61,478 bases of DNA from an uncultured Gammaproteobacteria bacterium (GCA_913045175.1 CAJWQG010000017.1:1-61478), one strand, 5' to 3'. Positions 30,834-39,775 are shown, counted from the stretch's first letter. Program-made: numbers and translations. The notes: generated from the sequence alone by a model not told the origin.

Positions 30834-31220
30834 TTACTCATCTTTGAGGTGATCCTTTATCGCACTTAGCAATTCATCTTTGCTAAACGGCTTGGTTAGG
30901 TACTGATCCGATCCAACAATTCTGCCCTTAGCCCTATCAAATAAACCATCTTTACTCGACAACATGATGACAGTAGTACTCTGAAAAGCACTGTTATTTT
31001 TGATAAGGGCACAGGTCTGATAGCCGTCGAGCCGGGGCATCATAATGTCGACAAAAATGATCGATGGTTGAGAATCAGCGATCTTCGCTAGCGCGTCGAA
31101 ACCGTCGGTTGCCGTAATTACTTCGCAACCGGCTTTCGATAGGAGTGTTTCAGACGTCCTTCGGATGGTCTTACTATCATCGATGACCATAACTTTGACA
31201 CCATCAAAATGGTCGTCCAT
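30834..31220 (-). CDS. pilG: Response regulator PilG
   Basis: Single receiver domain of 128 residues: VIDDS acidic pocket, phospho-acceptor Asp58 in FVDIMMP, and conserved Lys in YLTKPF. In Pseudomonas PilG promotes pilus extension and cAMP signalling through FimL/FimV/CyaB. First gene of the minus-strand chemosensory cluster, divergent from gshB across a 240-nt gap. Confidence 0.92.
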   Translation of the reverse strand: MDDHFDGVKVMVIDDSKTIRRTSETLLSKAGCEVITATDGFDALAKIADSQPSIIFVDIMMPRLDGYQTCALIKNNSAFQSTTVIMLSSKDGLFDRAKGRIVGSDQYLTKPFSKDELLSAIKDHLKDE

Positions 31221-31460
31221 AAGCGCTTAACCTAGGTCTTCTGGCCAGTATAATTGCAACAAAAATGCATTGATGCCGGTGAGTTGCACCGCATTTTGTA
31301 TCACAGTTGTTAAACTCAATCCATAAGTACCCGACAATAAAGGGAATTTTGACTACAACACCTTCCCAAGTCGTTTACAATACACAGCAAAAATCAGGGG
31401 ATAAATCCTAGTATCAGCATGCTCACACAAATTTACCTGCTATCCAAGAGGCGCTAAGCC
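31221..31460. other. Divergent intergenic region pilG/gshB
   Basis: This 240-nt AT-rich gap should hold promoters for both directions. A TATACT (minus strand, 31247-31252) upstream of pilG is the best -10-like box but has no good -35. An imperfect inverted repeat pairs ACAAAAATGC (31259-31268) with GCATTTTGT (31291-31299), within the likely pilG leader. No gene is seen. Confidence 0.35.
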
Positions 31461-32414
31461 TTGACAGTTAAACTCGGTATCGTGATGGACCCGTTGGAAT
31501 CCATCAAACCCAGGAAAGACAGTACATTGGCCATGATGTACGCGGCACAAGAGCGTGGCTGGCGCGTGTTTGAAATTCAGCAGCAAGGCCTCTTCGTCAA
31601 CAATAATGAGGTATTAGCGCGACATCGAGAGGTCCGCGTTTCCCTGGATGAAACCGCCTGGTTCACCACCCTAAACACAACTTCCACTCCTCTAGCCGAC
31701 TTTGACCTGGTTCTTTTGCGTAAGGATCCACCATTCGATATGGAGTATGTCTATACGACGTATCTTCTTGAATTAGCAGAGAAAAAGGGACTTTTGGTAC
31801 TTAACAGGCCATCGAGTGTCCGTGACTGCAATGAGAAACTCTACGCATTACAGTTCCCGGATTGCTGCCCACCTCATGCGGTCAGCAGGGACCCGCAAAT
31901 ACTCCGTGATTTCTATGAAGAACATCAGGATGTCATCTTCAAACCCCTTGATGGTATGGGGGGTGCCTCGATATTTCGAGTTGGCCCTGGGGACAAAAAT
32001 CTAGGCGTAATTATTGAAACCCTGACCGGGCATGGTCAGCGCCAGGCCATGGTGCAACGGTTTATTCCCGAAATTGAAGACGGTGATACCCGAATTCTCT
32101 TGATTAATGGGCGGCCCGTGCCCTACGGACTCGCCCGAATTCCCTCCAAGAACGAGAATCGGGGAAATCTGGCCGCAGGTGGCGAAGGTGTCGGACGTGA
32201 ACTCACTGACCGAGATCGTTTCATCTGCGATCAGGTAGGTCCCTCATTGACGGCAAAAGGCCTCTATTTTGTGGGTATCGACGTTATCGGCGATTATCTA
32301 ACCGAGATAAACGTTACTTGTCCCACCTGCTTACGAGAACTTAATAGGGCATATGACCTCGATATCGCCGGGGACTACATAAATTTTATCGACCAGACTT
32401 TTCTCAGCAAGTAA
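31461..32414 (+). CDS. gshB: Glutathione synthetase
   Basis: ATP-grasp enzyme joining gamma-glutamylcysteine and glycine. Family strings: KLGIVMDPLESIKPRKDST at the start, FKPLDGMGGASIFRV (ATP-grasp), RIPSKNENRGNLAAGG and GIDVIGDYLTEINVTCPTC. Length 317 residues (E. coli 316). TTG start preceded by AGAGG nine bases upstream. Its TAA overlaps the tonB ATG by one base. The gshB-tonB-yqgE-ruvX order is the Pseudomonas one. Confidence 0.96.
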   Translation: MTVKLGIVMDPLESIKPRKDSTLAMMYAAQERGWRVFEIQQQGLFVNNNEVLARHREVRVSLDETAWFTTLNTTSTPLADFDLVLLRKDPPFDMEYVYTTYLLELAEKKGLLVLNRPSSVRDCNEKLYALQFPDCCPPHAVSRDPQILRDFYEEHQDVIFKPLDGMGGASIFRVGPGDKNLGVIIETLTGHGQRQAMVQRFIPEIEDGDTRILLINGRPVPYGLARIPSKNENRGNLAAGGEGVGRELTDRDRFICDQVGPSLTAKGLYFVGIDVIGDYLTEINVTCPTCLRELNRAYDLDIAGDYINFIDQTFLSK

Positions 32415-33304
32415 TGGCCGCAGTTAACTCCGCTCTCGCCCCGGACGTTTCCGCACTAGATAGGCTAACTTTCACCGTATTTCTTGCAGTTGCCTTGCAC
32501 GCGATGATTATCCTTGGTGTGACCTTCACCCGAGAAGACCATGCGCCATCCACGCATACAATGGAGGTTACTCTGGCTCAACACCGAAGCATCAACAGAC
32601 CAGACAAGGCAGACTTCGTGACTCAGTTCAACCAGACAGGTAGTGGAACGCTGGATGAAAAACGATTGCTTACCACTCCCCACGAAGCTCAATTCTTTGA
32701 TACCACCATTAGGGAGACAACACCGGCACAGGTCCCACAGCTTGCAAAGCGCAGAGAGCAGGAACTGATTCCGGTGGTTACTACAACAGGCAATACCAAA
32801 TCAATTACGAGTGCCCAGGAGAAAGTCGTCGACCCTATCCCTGACGACGATAACGCACACCAGGAAAAATCCTTGCTCCAACGTAGCCTGGAGATCGCCA
32901 GCCTCGAAGCAAGACTGGACAAACAACGGGAGATCTATGCCAAGCGGCCTAGAATTAAGCGGCTAACCAGTTTATCCACCGCTTCAAGCGCGGACGCTTA
33001 TTACCTGAATTCCTGGCGTCGCAAGATAGAAAACATAGGTAACCTCAACTATCCAGATGAAGCGCGAAAGCAGCGGCTATACGGATCTCTTAGACTCATG
33101 GTCGCCATCCTTCCCGACGGAACACTCAAAGAAATCGAAATGCTCGAGTCTTCCGGGCACAGTGTCCTCGACGACGCGGCTCTGCGTATCGTGAGCCTCG
33201 CTGCGCCGTTCGCACCATTTCCAGATGAGCTACGCCAAACAACAGACGTGCTGGAAATTATCCGAACCTGGCAGTTTCGCCGAAACAGCATGCGCAGCTT
33301 TTGA
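32414..33304 (+). CDS. tonB: TonB-type energy-transducing protein
   Basis: A cytoplasmic N-terminus and one membrane anchor (FTVFLAVALHAMIILGVTF, about residues 18-36) are followed by a periplasmic linker with a coiled segment (LEIASLEARLDKQREIY) and a C-terminal TonB fold (NYPDEARKQRLYGSLRLMV, then DDAALRIVSLAAPF). It should carry proton-motive energy to outer-membrane receptors, although this gshB-linked type (TonB3 in Pseudomonas) has been tied to twitching motility rather than iron uptake. That link matters here because pilT and pilU nearby are broken. Length 296 residues, intact. Confidence 0.87.
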   Translation: MAAVNSALAPDVSALDRLTFTVFLAVALHAMIILGVTFTREDHAPSTHTMEVTLAQHRSINRPDKADFVTQFNQTGSGTLDEKRLLTTPHEAQFFDTTIRETTPAQVPQLAKRREQELIPVVTTTGNTKSITSAQEKVVDPIPDDDNAHQEKSLLQRSLEIASLEARLDKQREIYAKRPRIKRLTSLSTASSADAYYLNSWRRKIENIGNLNYPDEARKQRLYGSLRLMVAILPDGTLKEIEMLESSGHSVLDDAALRIVSLAAPFAPFPDELRQTTDVLEIIRTWQFRRNSMRSF

Positions 33305-33855
33305 TCGTGGAAGAAGATTCATTTGGCGGCAAATTCTTAATAGCGCTTCCAAGTCTTCAGGGTGATTTCTTCCAGCATACTATTACTCTAGTGATCGACC
33401 ATTCAGATTCTGGCGCATTCGGCCTGGTAATAAACAAGACCGCAGACCTCAACCTATCTGATCTGGTTTCCACAGACTTCAATTTACCCCCCGCACAGCT
33501 ACCGGTCTTGTTGGGCGGTCCGGTTGAGCAGGACCATCTATACTTTCTTCACAGCACCGAAAAATCTTACACTGACAGCTACTGCATAAACGGTGACGTT
33601 ACACTAACCACCTCAGCAGAACTGTTGGACGATTTGTCCAGGGAACAGGCACCAGAAAATATGATGGCTTTAATGGGCTACGCAGGATGGGCGGCAGGTC
33701 AGCTGGAAAGTGAAGTTAGCCGGGACGCCTGGCTTATCGCACCCTTCGAGAAAGATGTGCTTTTTTCAACGCCTTTGGCTGAACGTCCCGTTATCGCCGC
33801 TCGAAATATGGGAGTGGACCTAAACCTTATCATCGGCGACACGCGTCAACATTGA
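33301..33855 (+). CDS. YqgE family (UPF0301, AlgH) protein
   Basis: A 184-residue cytoplasmic protein of the YqgE/AlgH family: GKFLIALPSLQGDFFQHTIT, GAFGLVINKT, LLGGPVEQDHLYFLH and LMGYAGWAAGQLESEV. The biochemical role is unknown; AlgH in Pseudomonas affects alginate regulation. It starts at TTG 33301 overlapping the tonB stop; GTG 33307 (MEEDSFGGKFL) is a good alternative. It is followed by ruvX, an almost universal pairing. Confidence 0.9.
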   Translation: MIVEEDSFGGKFLIALPSLQGDFFQHTITLVIDHSDSGAFGLVINKTADLNLSDLVSTDFNLPPAQLPVLLGGPVEQDHLYFLHSTEKSYTDSYCINGDVTLTTSAELLDDLSREQAPENMMALMGYAGWAAGQLESEVSRDAWLIAPFEKDVLFSTPLAERPVIAARNMGVDLNLIIGDTRQH

Positions 33856-33864
33856 CTTAACGAT

Positions 33865-34278
33865 ATGACTAGCAATGAACTCATTATGGGCTTCGACTAC
33901 GGCACCAAGAAAATTGGCGTTGCTATCGGTCAGCGCGTTACCCGAACAGCTAATCCTGTTGCTATCGTCCGTGCAGAAAATGGAAAGCTGGATTGGTCCC
34001 ACATAGAACGTCTTGTAGATGAATGGCGACCGCAGCAATTTGTTGTCGGTCTACCGCTCAATATGGATGACTCGGAAAGCGAAATGTCTAAACTGGCCAC
34101 TCGTTTCTCTTCTCAGCTACAAGCCCGGTTTAGCATTACAGTACATTGTATGGATGAGCGGCTAAGCACCTTCGAAGCCCGTCAGAATGAAACAGGAAAC
34201 CGTAATTCACGTAAAGCAGAGTTTGATGATGCGGCAGCGGCGCTAATCCTGGAATCCTGGCTACGTCAGCAACCTTAA
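33865..34278 (+). CDS. ruvX: Putative pre-16S rRNA nuclease RuvX/YqgF
   Basis: RNase H-fold nuclease that finishes the 16S rRNA 5' end. Motifs: MGFDYGTKKIGVAIGQ (first catalytic Asp), FVVGLPLNMDDS, and the C-terminal MDERLSTFEA with the later Asp pair in AEFDDAAAALILE. Length 137 residues, as in E. coli (138). It converges on pilU with a 16-nt gap; the pyrR-pyrB-pyrC genes that follow ruvX in Pseudomonas are absent. Confidence 0.94.
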   Translation: MTSNELIMGFDYGTKKIGVAIGQRVTRTANPVAIVRAENGKLDWSHIERLVDEWRPQQFVVGLPLNMDDSESEMSKLATRFSSQLQARFSITVHCMDERLSTFEARQNETGNRNSRKAEFDDAAAALILESWLRQQP

Positions 34279-34294
34279 GTTGGTACCCTGTACT

Positions 34295-35434
34295 TTACCT
34301 ACCCAAACCAATGTCGTCTTGGTTGGCTTCGAGAGATAACCCCTGGGGTTGGCCCTGTTGAGAAATATCTCCACCGGATAATTTGATCAGCAATCGTAAG
34401 TCATTCGCGGAATCAGCCGATGCAAGGGCAGAGTCATAGGAGATATGTCCCTCGCTGAAAAGCTTGTATAGCGCCTGATCGAATGTCTGCATTCCCAGCT
34501 CAGAGGATTTGGTCATGATCTCCTTGATAGCATGCACCTCGCCCTTACGAATAGTGTCTGCAACCAAAGGTGAATTAATTAAAACCTCGATTGCTGCTCG
34601 AAGGCCCTCTCCGTCAATAGTTGGTACGAGCTGTTGAGCAACCATACCCCTCAAATTCAAAGATAGGTCCATCCAAACCTGGTCGTGCCTGTCGGAGGGG
34701 AAAAAATTGATAATTCAATCGAGCGCCTGGTTTGCGTTATTCGCGTGCAATGTCGCCAAACAAAGGTGACCGGTTTCTGCAAATGCAACTGCATAGTCCA
34801 TCGTTTCTCGACCTCGAATCTCACCAATCATTATCACATCGGGTGCCTGACGCAGCCTATTCTTCAATGCAACCTCAAAGCTTGGCGTATCAACACCCAC
34901 TTCTCGCTGCGTTACCATACATCCCCTGTGGTCATGGATGTATTCGATCGGGTCTTCAATAGTGATGATGTGGCCCTTACTTTTTTCGTTACGGTAACCA
35001 ATCATTGAAGCAAGTGAAGTTGATTTACCAGTGCCCGTCGCGCCAACGAAAATAATCAGCCCACGTTTGGTCATTGCCAGTGTCTTAATGACATCTGGAA
35101 GCATCAGTTCATCAACCGTCGGTATCACGTCTTCGATACGACGTAACACCATTCCCGCGTAATTCCGCTGGTAAAAGGCGCTTACACGAAACCTGCCAGC
35201 GATCGGTGATTGAATAGCGAAGTTACACTCCCGGTCCGATTCAAACTCTTGAATCTGCGCCTCCGTCATCGTCGCATGCACCATCTCCCGCGCCTGTTCC
35301 GGAGTAAGGGCGGCCTTGGACATTGGCATCAATCTGCCCCTGACCTTGATGGAAGGTGGCAGCCCGGCCGTAATGAATAAATCCGAAGCTTCCTGATCAA
35401 CAACGACCTTCAGGAGGTTGTCAAAATCAATCAT
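34295..35434 (-). pseudogene. pilU: pilU, type IV pilus retraction ATPase, interrupted by in-frame TGA
   Basis: The upstream part (35434-34718, 239 codons) has the PAS-like N-terminus, the Walker A motif FVGATGTGKSTSLA, the Asp and Walker B boxes (IGEIRGRETM) and the His box (LATLHANNANQALD). It then meets TGA at 34715-34717. The same frame continues without a break, IINFFPSDRHDQVWMDLSL and onward to TAA at 34295, exactly as in intact PilU, where LDRIINFFP is expected. The TGA therefore most likely replaces an Arg codon (CGA to TGA). Full length would be 379 residues, against about 382 in Pseudomonas. Without the C-terminal third the protein should not work. A sequencing error is the alternative. 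Confidence 0.9.
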
Positions 35435-35448
35435 CGTTAAATCACCGT

Positions 35449-36485
35449 TTACGCAAAATCTTCAAGTATCTTAGCTTTTTCCGCCGCCGCTTCTTTAGTG
35501 ATCAACGACTGTTCTAACAGATTCTTCAGGCACTGGTCGAGGGTTTGCATACCAAGCAGCCCTCCCGTCTGGATCGCGGAATACATCTGCGCCACCTTGT
35601 CTTCACGAATAAGGTTCCTGATCGCCGGGGTACAAAGCATGATCTCGTGCGCAGCTACTCTGCCGCCGCCAATTTTTTTCATAAGATTCTGGGATATCAC
35701 CGCTTGTAAAGACTCAGACAGCATCGAGCGCACCATGGATTTCTCAGCTGCAGGGAATACATCGATAACCCGATCAATTGTCTTCGCCGCGGAGGACGTA
35801 TGCAGGGTCCCGAATACCATGTGGCCCGTTTCCGCAGCCTCCAGAGCTAACCGGATCGTTTCCAGGTCTCGCATTTCCCCTGCCAGGATAATATCCGGGT
35901 CTTCCCGCAATGCCGAACGTAATGCTTCGTTAAAGCCCAGCGTGTCGCGATGTACTTCACGCTGATTGACCAGGCATTTCTTACTTTCATGTACGAATTC
36001 AATCGGATCCTCTACGGTGAGAATATGTTGATAGCGCGTGTCATTGATGTAATCCATCATGGCAGCAAGCGTGGTACTTTTTCCTGATCCTGTAGGTCCG
36101 GTAACGGTGATCAATCCCCGGGGGGTCTCCGCGATTTTGCGGAATGTTTCTCCCATCCCAGTTATTCTATGGACAGAACCTTTGAGGGGCTGGTCCTGAA
36201 CAAGCCACCCGAGCCACGATTATGGTTAAACGCGTTGACCCTAAACCGGGCCACACCAGGAATCTCAAATGAAAAATCGCACTCAAAGAACTCTTCGTAG
36301 TCCTTGCGCTGTTTGTCATTCATAATCTCGTAAATCAGTTCATGAACTTCTTTGTGATCGAGCGCTGGTAAATTGATACGCCTAATATCACCGTCGACGC
36401 GGATCATGGGAGGTAAACCCGCAGATAGATGCAGGTCAGACGCACCTTGTTTTTCGCTAAAAGCCGATAATTCCGTAATATCCAT
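35449..36485 (-). pseudogene. pilT: pilT, type IV pilus retraction ATPase, with stop plus frameshift
   Basis: The 5' part (36485-36162, 107 codons) encodes the PilT N-terminal domain from MDITELSAFSEKQGASDLHL to FRTSPSKVLSIE and ends at TAA 36162-36164. The remainder (36156-35449) is in another frame and carries Walker A TGPTGSGKSTTLAAM, AGEMRDLETI, GTLHTSSAAKT and the C-terminal AIRNLIREDKVAQMYSAIQTG. Intact PilT reads KVLxxE(E/Q)LGMGE across the join. Here that codon is TAA and one base is missing in GGATGGGAG, so two separate lesions lie within about 10 bp. Both fall just before Walker A. Internal start at 36156 would make only the ATPase half. Confidence 0.92.
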
Positions 36486-36629
36486 TGTTACCTAACTGTT
36501 TGACCGTTTTGAGGCATGTTGAGGAATTGCCTGATTATCTAGTGGAAAACTTATCCCGTTGATGGACTAATAGTAGTATTGATGCTGAAAATAAACGACT
36601 TTTTCCTTACTGAAGCGTGTTGAGCAATA

Positions 36630-37325
36630 ATGACCAATGTAGTCGAAAACCTGTCTCGAGTTAGGAAAAGGATCGAGCGCGCCTGTTCTGCAAGCGGCCG
36701 AGATCCCCGGGAGATTACTCTGCTGGCAGTCAGCAAGACAAAACCGATGGAAATGGTGCGGCAAGCTTTCGCTGCCGGTCAGCTCGATTTCGGTGAGAAT
36801 TACTTACAGGACGCTACCAGCAAAGTACAAGCCCTGCCTCATGCCCGTTGGCACTTCATAGGCCAGATCCAGTCCAACAAAACTCGATCGATTGCTGCGG
36901 ACTTCGACTGGGTACACTCATTAGCAAGCGAGAAGATCGCCCGAAGACTCAACAGTCAAAGGGAGTCAGCAATCCCGATCAACGTTTTGCTGCAGATTAA
37001 CGTCAGTAGTGATCCCGCCAAAGCAGGCATCGAGGTAGAACGAGCTAGCGATTTACTCGATAAGGTCAAAGACATGCAAAATCTGAAGCCACGCGGTTTA
37101 ATGACCATCACAGAGAATACCGAGGATACTGATGAACTTCGCGGATATTTCGCGAAACTCAGGAAACTTTTAGAGGATCTAAACGCAACACACGACCTCG
37201 AAGACTTCGATCAGCTGTCGATGGGAATGACCGCGGATCTCGAGCCGGCAATAACAGAGGGCGCCACAATCGTTCGCATCGGAACCGCCATATTTGGGCA
37301 ACGGAAAAAGAAGGAACAACAATGA
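36630..37325 (+). CDS. PLP homeostasis protein YggS/PROSC family
   Basis: A fold-type III PLP-binding protein that controls free PLP and amino-acid balance. Motifs: ITLLAVSKTKP (PLP Lys near residue 36), DFGENYLQDA, WHFIGQIQSNKTR, GLMTITEN and SMGMTADLEPAITEGATIVRIGTAIFG. Length 231 residues, normal. It is divergent from pilT across a 144-nt gap and overlaps proC by 4 nt; this pilT/yggS-proC-yggT neighbourhood is conserved. Confidence 0.94.
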   Translation: MTNVVENLSRVRKRIERACSASGRDPREITLLAVSKTKPMEMVRQAFAAGQLDFGENYLQDATSKVQALPHARWHFIGQIQSNKTRSIAADFDWVHSLASEKIARRLNSQRESAIPINVLLQINVSSDPAKAGIEVERASDLLDKVKDMQNLKPRGLMTITENTEDTDELRGYFAKLRKLLEDLNATHDLEDFDQLSMGMTADLEPAITEGATIVRIGTAIFGQRKKKEQQ

Positions 37326-38128
37326 ACATTACATTTATGGGCTCGGGCAACATCGCTCGCGCGATCATCAAGGGTTTACTGGCTAATGGCACGCCCGCTT
37401 CACAGATTACTGCTGCCGATCCTTTTGCGGCCGCATTAGAAGAAGCTGCCAAGCTCGGAGTTAACACCACTGACGACAATTGTGCGGCGGTCAGTCAATC
37501 TGATATTGTAATAATATCGGTTAAACCCAACGTCGTAGCTGAGCTAGCCAGCGAGATAGCAGATGTTATAGGAGAACGTCTAGTGATATCTGTCGCTGCC
37601 GGGATCACAAGCGCCTCACTAAGGAGTTGGCTTGGAGAATCTACGCATATCATTCGCTGCATGCCCAATACCCCTGCTCAGATCCAGAGTGGAATTACAG
37701 GCCTCTACGCGACAGCCGCGATCAACGAAGACGAAAGGAATATCGCGGGTCAAATTCTCGGCGCGGTCGGCGCGTACATCTGGGTTAATGATGAAGCAGA
37801 ACTTCACGCTGTTACCGCCGTCTCCGGTAGCGGTCCTGCTTATTTCTTTTACGTGATCGAAGCGATGGAAAAAGCAGCGCTTCAACTAGGACTAAGTAGC
37901 GACGTTGCGCGCAAACTGGTTCTCGAGACCGCGGTTGGCGCCACAAAAATGGCCCGGGCTCAGACGACCAAGACTACCGAACAACTAAGACGTGAAGTTA
38001 CATCCCCTGGTGGCACAACAGAAGCAGCAATCAACACGCTGGAGCGTGGCGATCTAAGTGGACTGTTTGATAAGGCGATTGCAAGCGCCAACGCCCGGTC
38101 AATTGAGCTTGCCGGCGACGCAAGTTAA
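37322..38128 (+). CDS. proC: Pyrroline-5-carboxylate reductase
   Basis: Last step of proline synthesis (NADPH-dependent). N-terminal Rossmann motif ITFMGSGNIARAIIKGLL, then IRCMPNTPAQIQSG, AVSGSGPAYFFYVIEAM and the C-terminal VTSPGGTTEAAINTLERG. Length 268 residues, standard. ATG overlaps the yggS TGA. Confidence 0.97.
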   Translation: MNITFMGSGNIARAIIKGLLANGTPASQITAADPFAAALEEAAKLGVNTTDDNCAAVSQSDIVIISVKPNVVAELASEIADVIGERLVISVAAGITSASLRSWLGESTHIIRCMPNTPAQIQSGITGLYATAAINEDERNIAGQILGAVGAYIWVNDEAELHAVTAVSGSGPAYFFYVIEAMEKAALQLGLSSDVARKLVLETAVGATKMARAQTTKTTEQLRREVTSPGGTTEAAINTLERGDLSGLFDKAIASANARSIELAGDAS

Positions 38129-38170
38129 TCAGTAAGCTGTTGTCAAATACAAAACATTCTATAGGTAACC

Positions 38171-38767
38171 ATGGCAGGTAACTTCGCAAGCGCCGGTATC
38201 TTTCTGATCCAGACTTTCTTTGGCATCTACCTCATTCTGGTGATGCTGCGTTTCCTGATGCAGGTTTCCCGAGCTGACTATTACAATCCAATCTGCCAGG
38301 CCATCGTCAAGCTAACGGATCCGGCGATTAAACCTCTGCGAACCTTGCTGCCTACGGTCAGAAGCATCGATTTCGCTACACTCACGGTCGCTCTTATCGT
38401 TCAATTGGTATCAGTAGTACTCATCATGACTATCGTCGGCAGCTACTTTTTCGCCCCTATCTATGTTGCGTGGTCGCTGCTGGGCATCGTCTCCACCATC
38501 CTAGACATTTATTTCTTCGCTCTCATCATTGGTGTCATTGCAAGCTGGATCGCACCCTTTTCTCATCATCCTGCGCTTTCCCTGGTAAGTCAGATCACCG
38601 AGCCAATATGTACCCCCGCACGAAAACTGCTGCCGCCTATGGGTGGTGTTGATTTCTCCATCATCCTGGTCTTCGTCGCCATTACGCTGATCGACTCATA
38701 TTTGGTCATTCAACCTATAGCAAACATGCTGGGGGTCCCACCCGGGTTAATACTGGGTCTTCGATAA
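38171..38767 (+). CDS. YggT family membrane protein
   Basis: A 198-residue inner-membrane protein with two YGGT repeats. Each has a hydrophobic pair and a conserved loop (ISRADYYNPICQAIVKLTDPAIKP-like in repeat 1, SLVSQITEPICTPARKLLP-like in repeat 2). At least four membrane segments are visible. The family is linked to osmotic tolerance and to cell-shape or division functions, but the role is not settled. AGGT lies upstream of the ATG. In Pseudomonas metX-metW follow; here DUF4426 follows directly. Confidence 0.88.
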   Translation: MAGNFASAGIFLIQTFFGIYLILVMLRFLMQVSRADYYNPICQAIVKLTDPAIKPLRTLLPTVRSIDFATLTVALIVQLVSVVLIMTIVGSYFFAPIYVAWSLLGIVSTILDIYFFALIIGVIASWIAPFSHHPALSLVSQITEPICTPARKLLPPMGGVDFSIILVFVAITLIDSYLVIQPIANMLGVPPGLILGLR

Positions 38768-38792
38768 AAGAAGGTCCTATGACGAACAACAA

Positions 38793-39200
38793 ATGAAACA
38801 CTTTGTCTGGATAGCCCTGTTATGCACCGGTCAGGCGTTTTGCCAGCAGATGCAGAATTGGAAGGGCTACGATATCCACTATTCCACTTTCCCGAGTACA
38901 TTGGTCCCGGTCGACGTCGCGAAGGCACATAACATCGTGCGCGGAAAAAACCGTCTGATCACCAACGTTTCCATACGCAAAGAAGCACAACCTGTTCGTG
39001 CAGAAATCCATGGTACTGCCCAGAACCTGCTACATCAGGAAGTAGCGCTGACCTTCATTGAGGTCAAAGAACAACAGGCGATTTATTATCTTTCAACTCA
39101 AATCGTGAACGAGGAGGACACGATCTCATTTCGAATATTCATCAAACCGGAGTCAGAGATCGACACATACGAGCTTGAGTTCACACGGCAATACTACTGA
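38793..39200 (+). CDS. Secreted DUF4426 protein
   Basis: A 135-residue protein with a signal peptide (MKHFVWIALLCTGQAFC, cleaved before QQM or nearby) and a beta-rich body (YDIHYSTFPSTLVPVDVA, TNVSIRKE, YYLSTQIVNEEDTISFRI) typical of DUF4426, a periplasmic family next to rdgB in pseudomonads. Function unknown. The ATG overlaps the stop of a five-codon open frame (38779-38796) that has the only good ribosome site (AAGG), so initiation may depend on it. Its stop overlaps the rdgB start. Confidence 0.8.
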   Translation: MKHFVWIALLCTGQAFCQQMQNWKGYDIHYSTFPSTLVPVDVAKAHNIVRGKNRLITNVSIRKEAQPVRAEIHGTAQNLLHQEVALTFIEVKEQQAIYYLSTQIVNEEDTISFRIFIKPESEIDTYELEFTRQYY

Positions 39201-39775
39201 TGCGCTATATACTCGCCAGTAATAACGATCATAAATTAGAAGAGTTCAGGGCACTAACTTCGACCCTGTTCGAGCTGGTTGGCCAACAGCAGTTCAATAT
39301 ACCCAGTGCCGAAGAAACCGGTCTGACATTCGTTGAGAACGCGCTGATAAAAGCCCGCCACGCAAGCAAGCTAAGCGGTCTACCTGCCATTGCAGATGAC
39401 TCAGGTCTGGAAGTGGACGCACTGGGAGGCAGGCCGGGAATATACTCGGCAAGGTTCACTGGTGATGCTGCGACTGACGGTGACAATGTCAGTAAACTCC
39501 TGGCCGAAATGTCAGGCGAAGAAACACGTAATGCCCGTTTTCAATGCATAATCGTTCTGCTCAAGCACGAGCTGGACCCAACCCCGTTAATTGCACACGG
39601 AACACTGGCAGGTGAGATTCTGACTGAGCCGAGAGGTCAGGCAGGTTTTGGATACGATCCGGTTTTCTATCTACCCAACCTGAACAAAACAGTGGCTGAG
39701 TTACCAGCGCAAGAGAAGAATGAAATCAGTCATCGAGCGCGAGCGTTTCACCAGTTACTGAGTTTGCTGGAATGA
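39200..39775 (+). CDS. rdgB: dITP/XTP pyrophosphatase RdgB
   Basis: Cleans non-canonical purine nucleotides from the pool. Motifs: ILASNNDHKLEEF at the start, ETGLTFVENALIKARHAS, IADDSGLEVDALGGRPGIYSAR, and GFGYDPVFYLP with a late SHRARAF. Length 191 residues. One-base overlap with DUF4426 and 4-nt overlap with hemW. Confidence 0.96.
   Translation: MRYILASNNDHKLEEFRALTSTLFELVGQQQFNIPSAEETGLTFVENALIKARHASKLSGLPAIADDSGLEVDALGGRPGIYSARFTGDAATDGDNVSKLLAEMSGEETRNARFQCIIVLLKHELDPTPLIAHGTLAGEILTEPRGQAGFGYDPVFYLPNLNKTVAELPAQEKNEISHRARAFHQLLSLLE

Noticed and set aside
34715-34717. TGA in pilU as selenocysteine or reassigned codon
   Set aside because: The family has Arg here, no selenoprotein-type context is seen, and many genes in the window end normally in TGA.
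36156-36164. Programmed frameshift in pilT
   Set aside because: A stop codon plus a missing base without a slippery heptamer or downstream structure fits mutation better; PilT is not known to use frameshifting.
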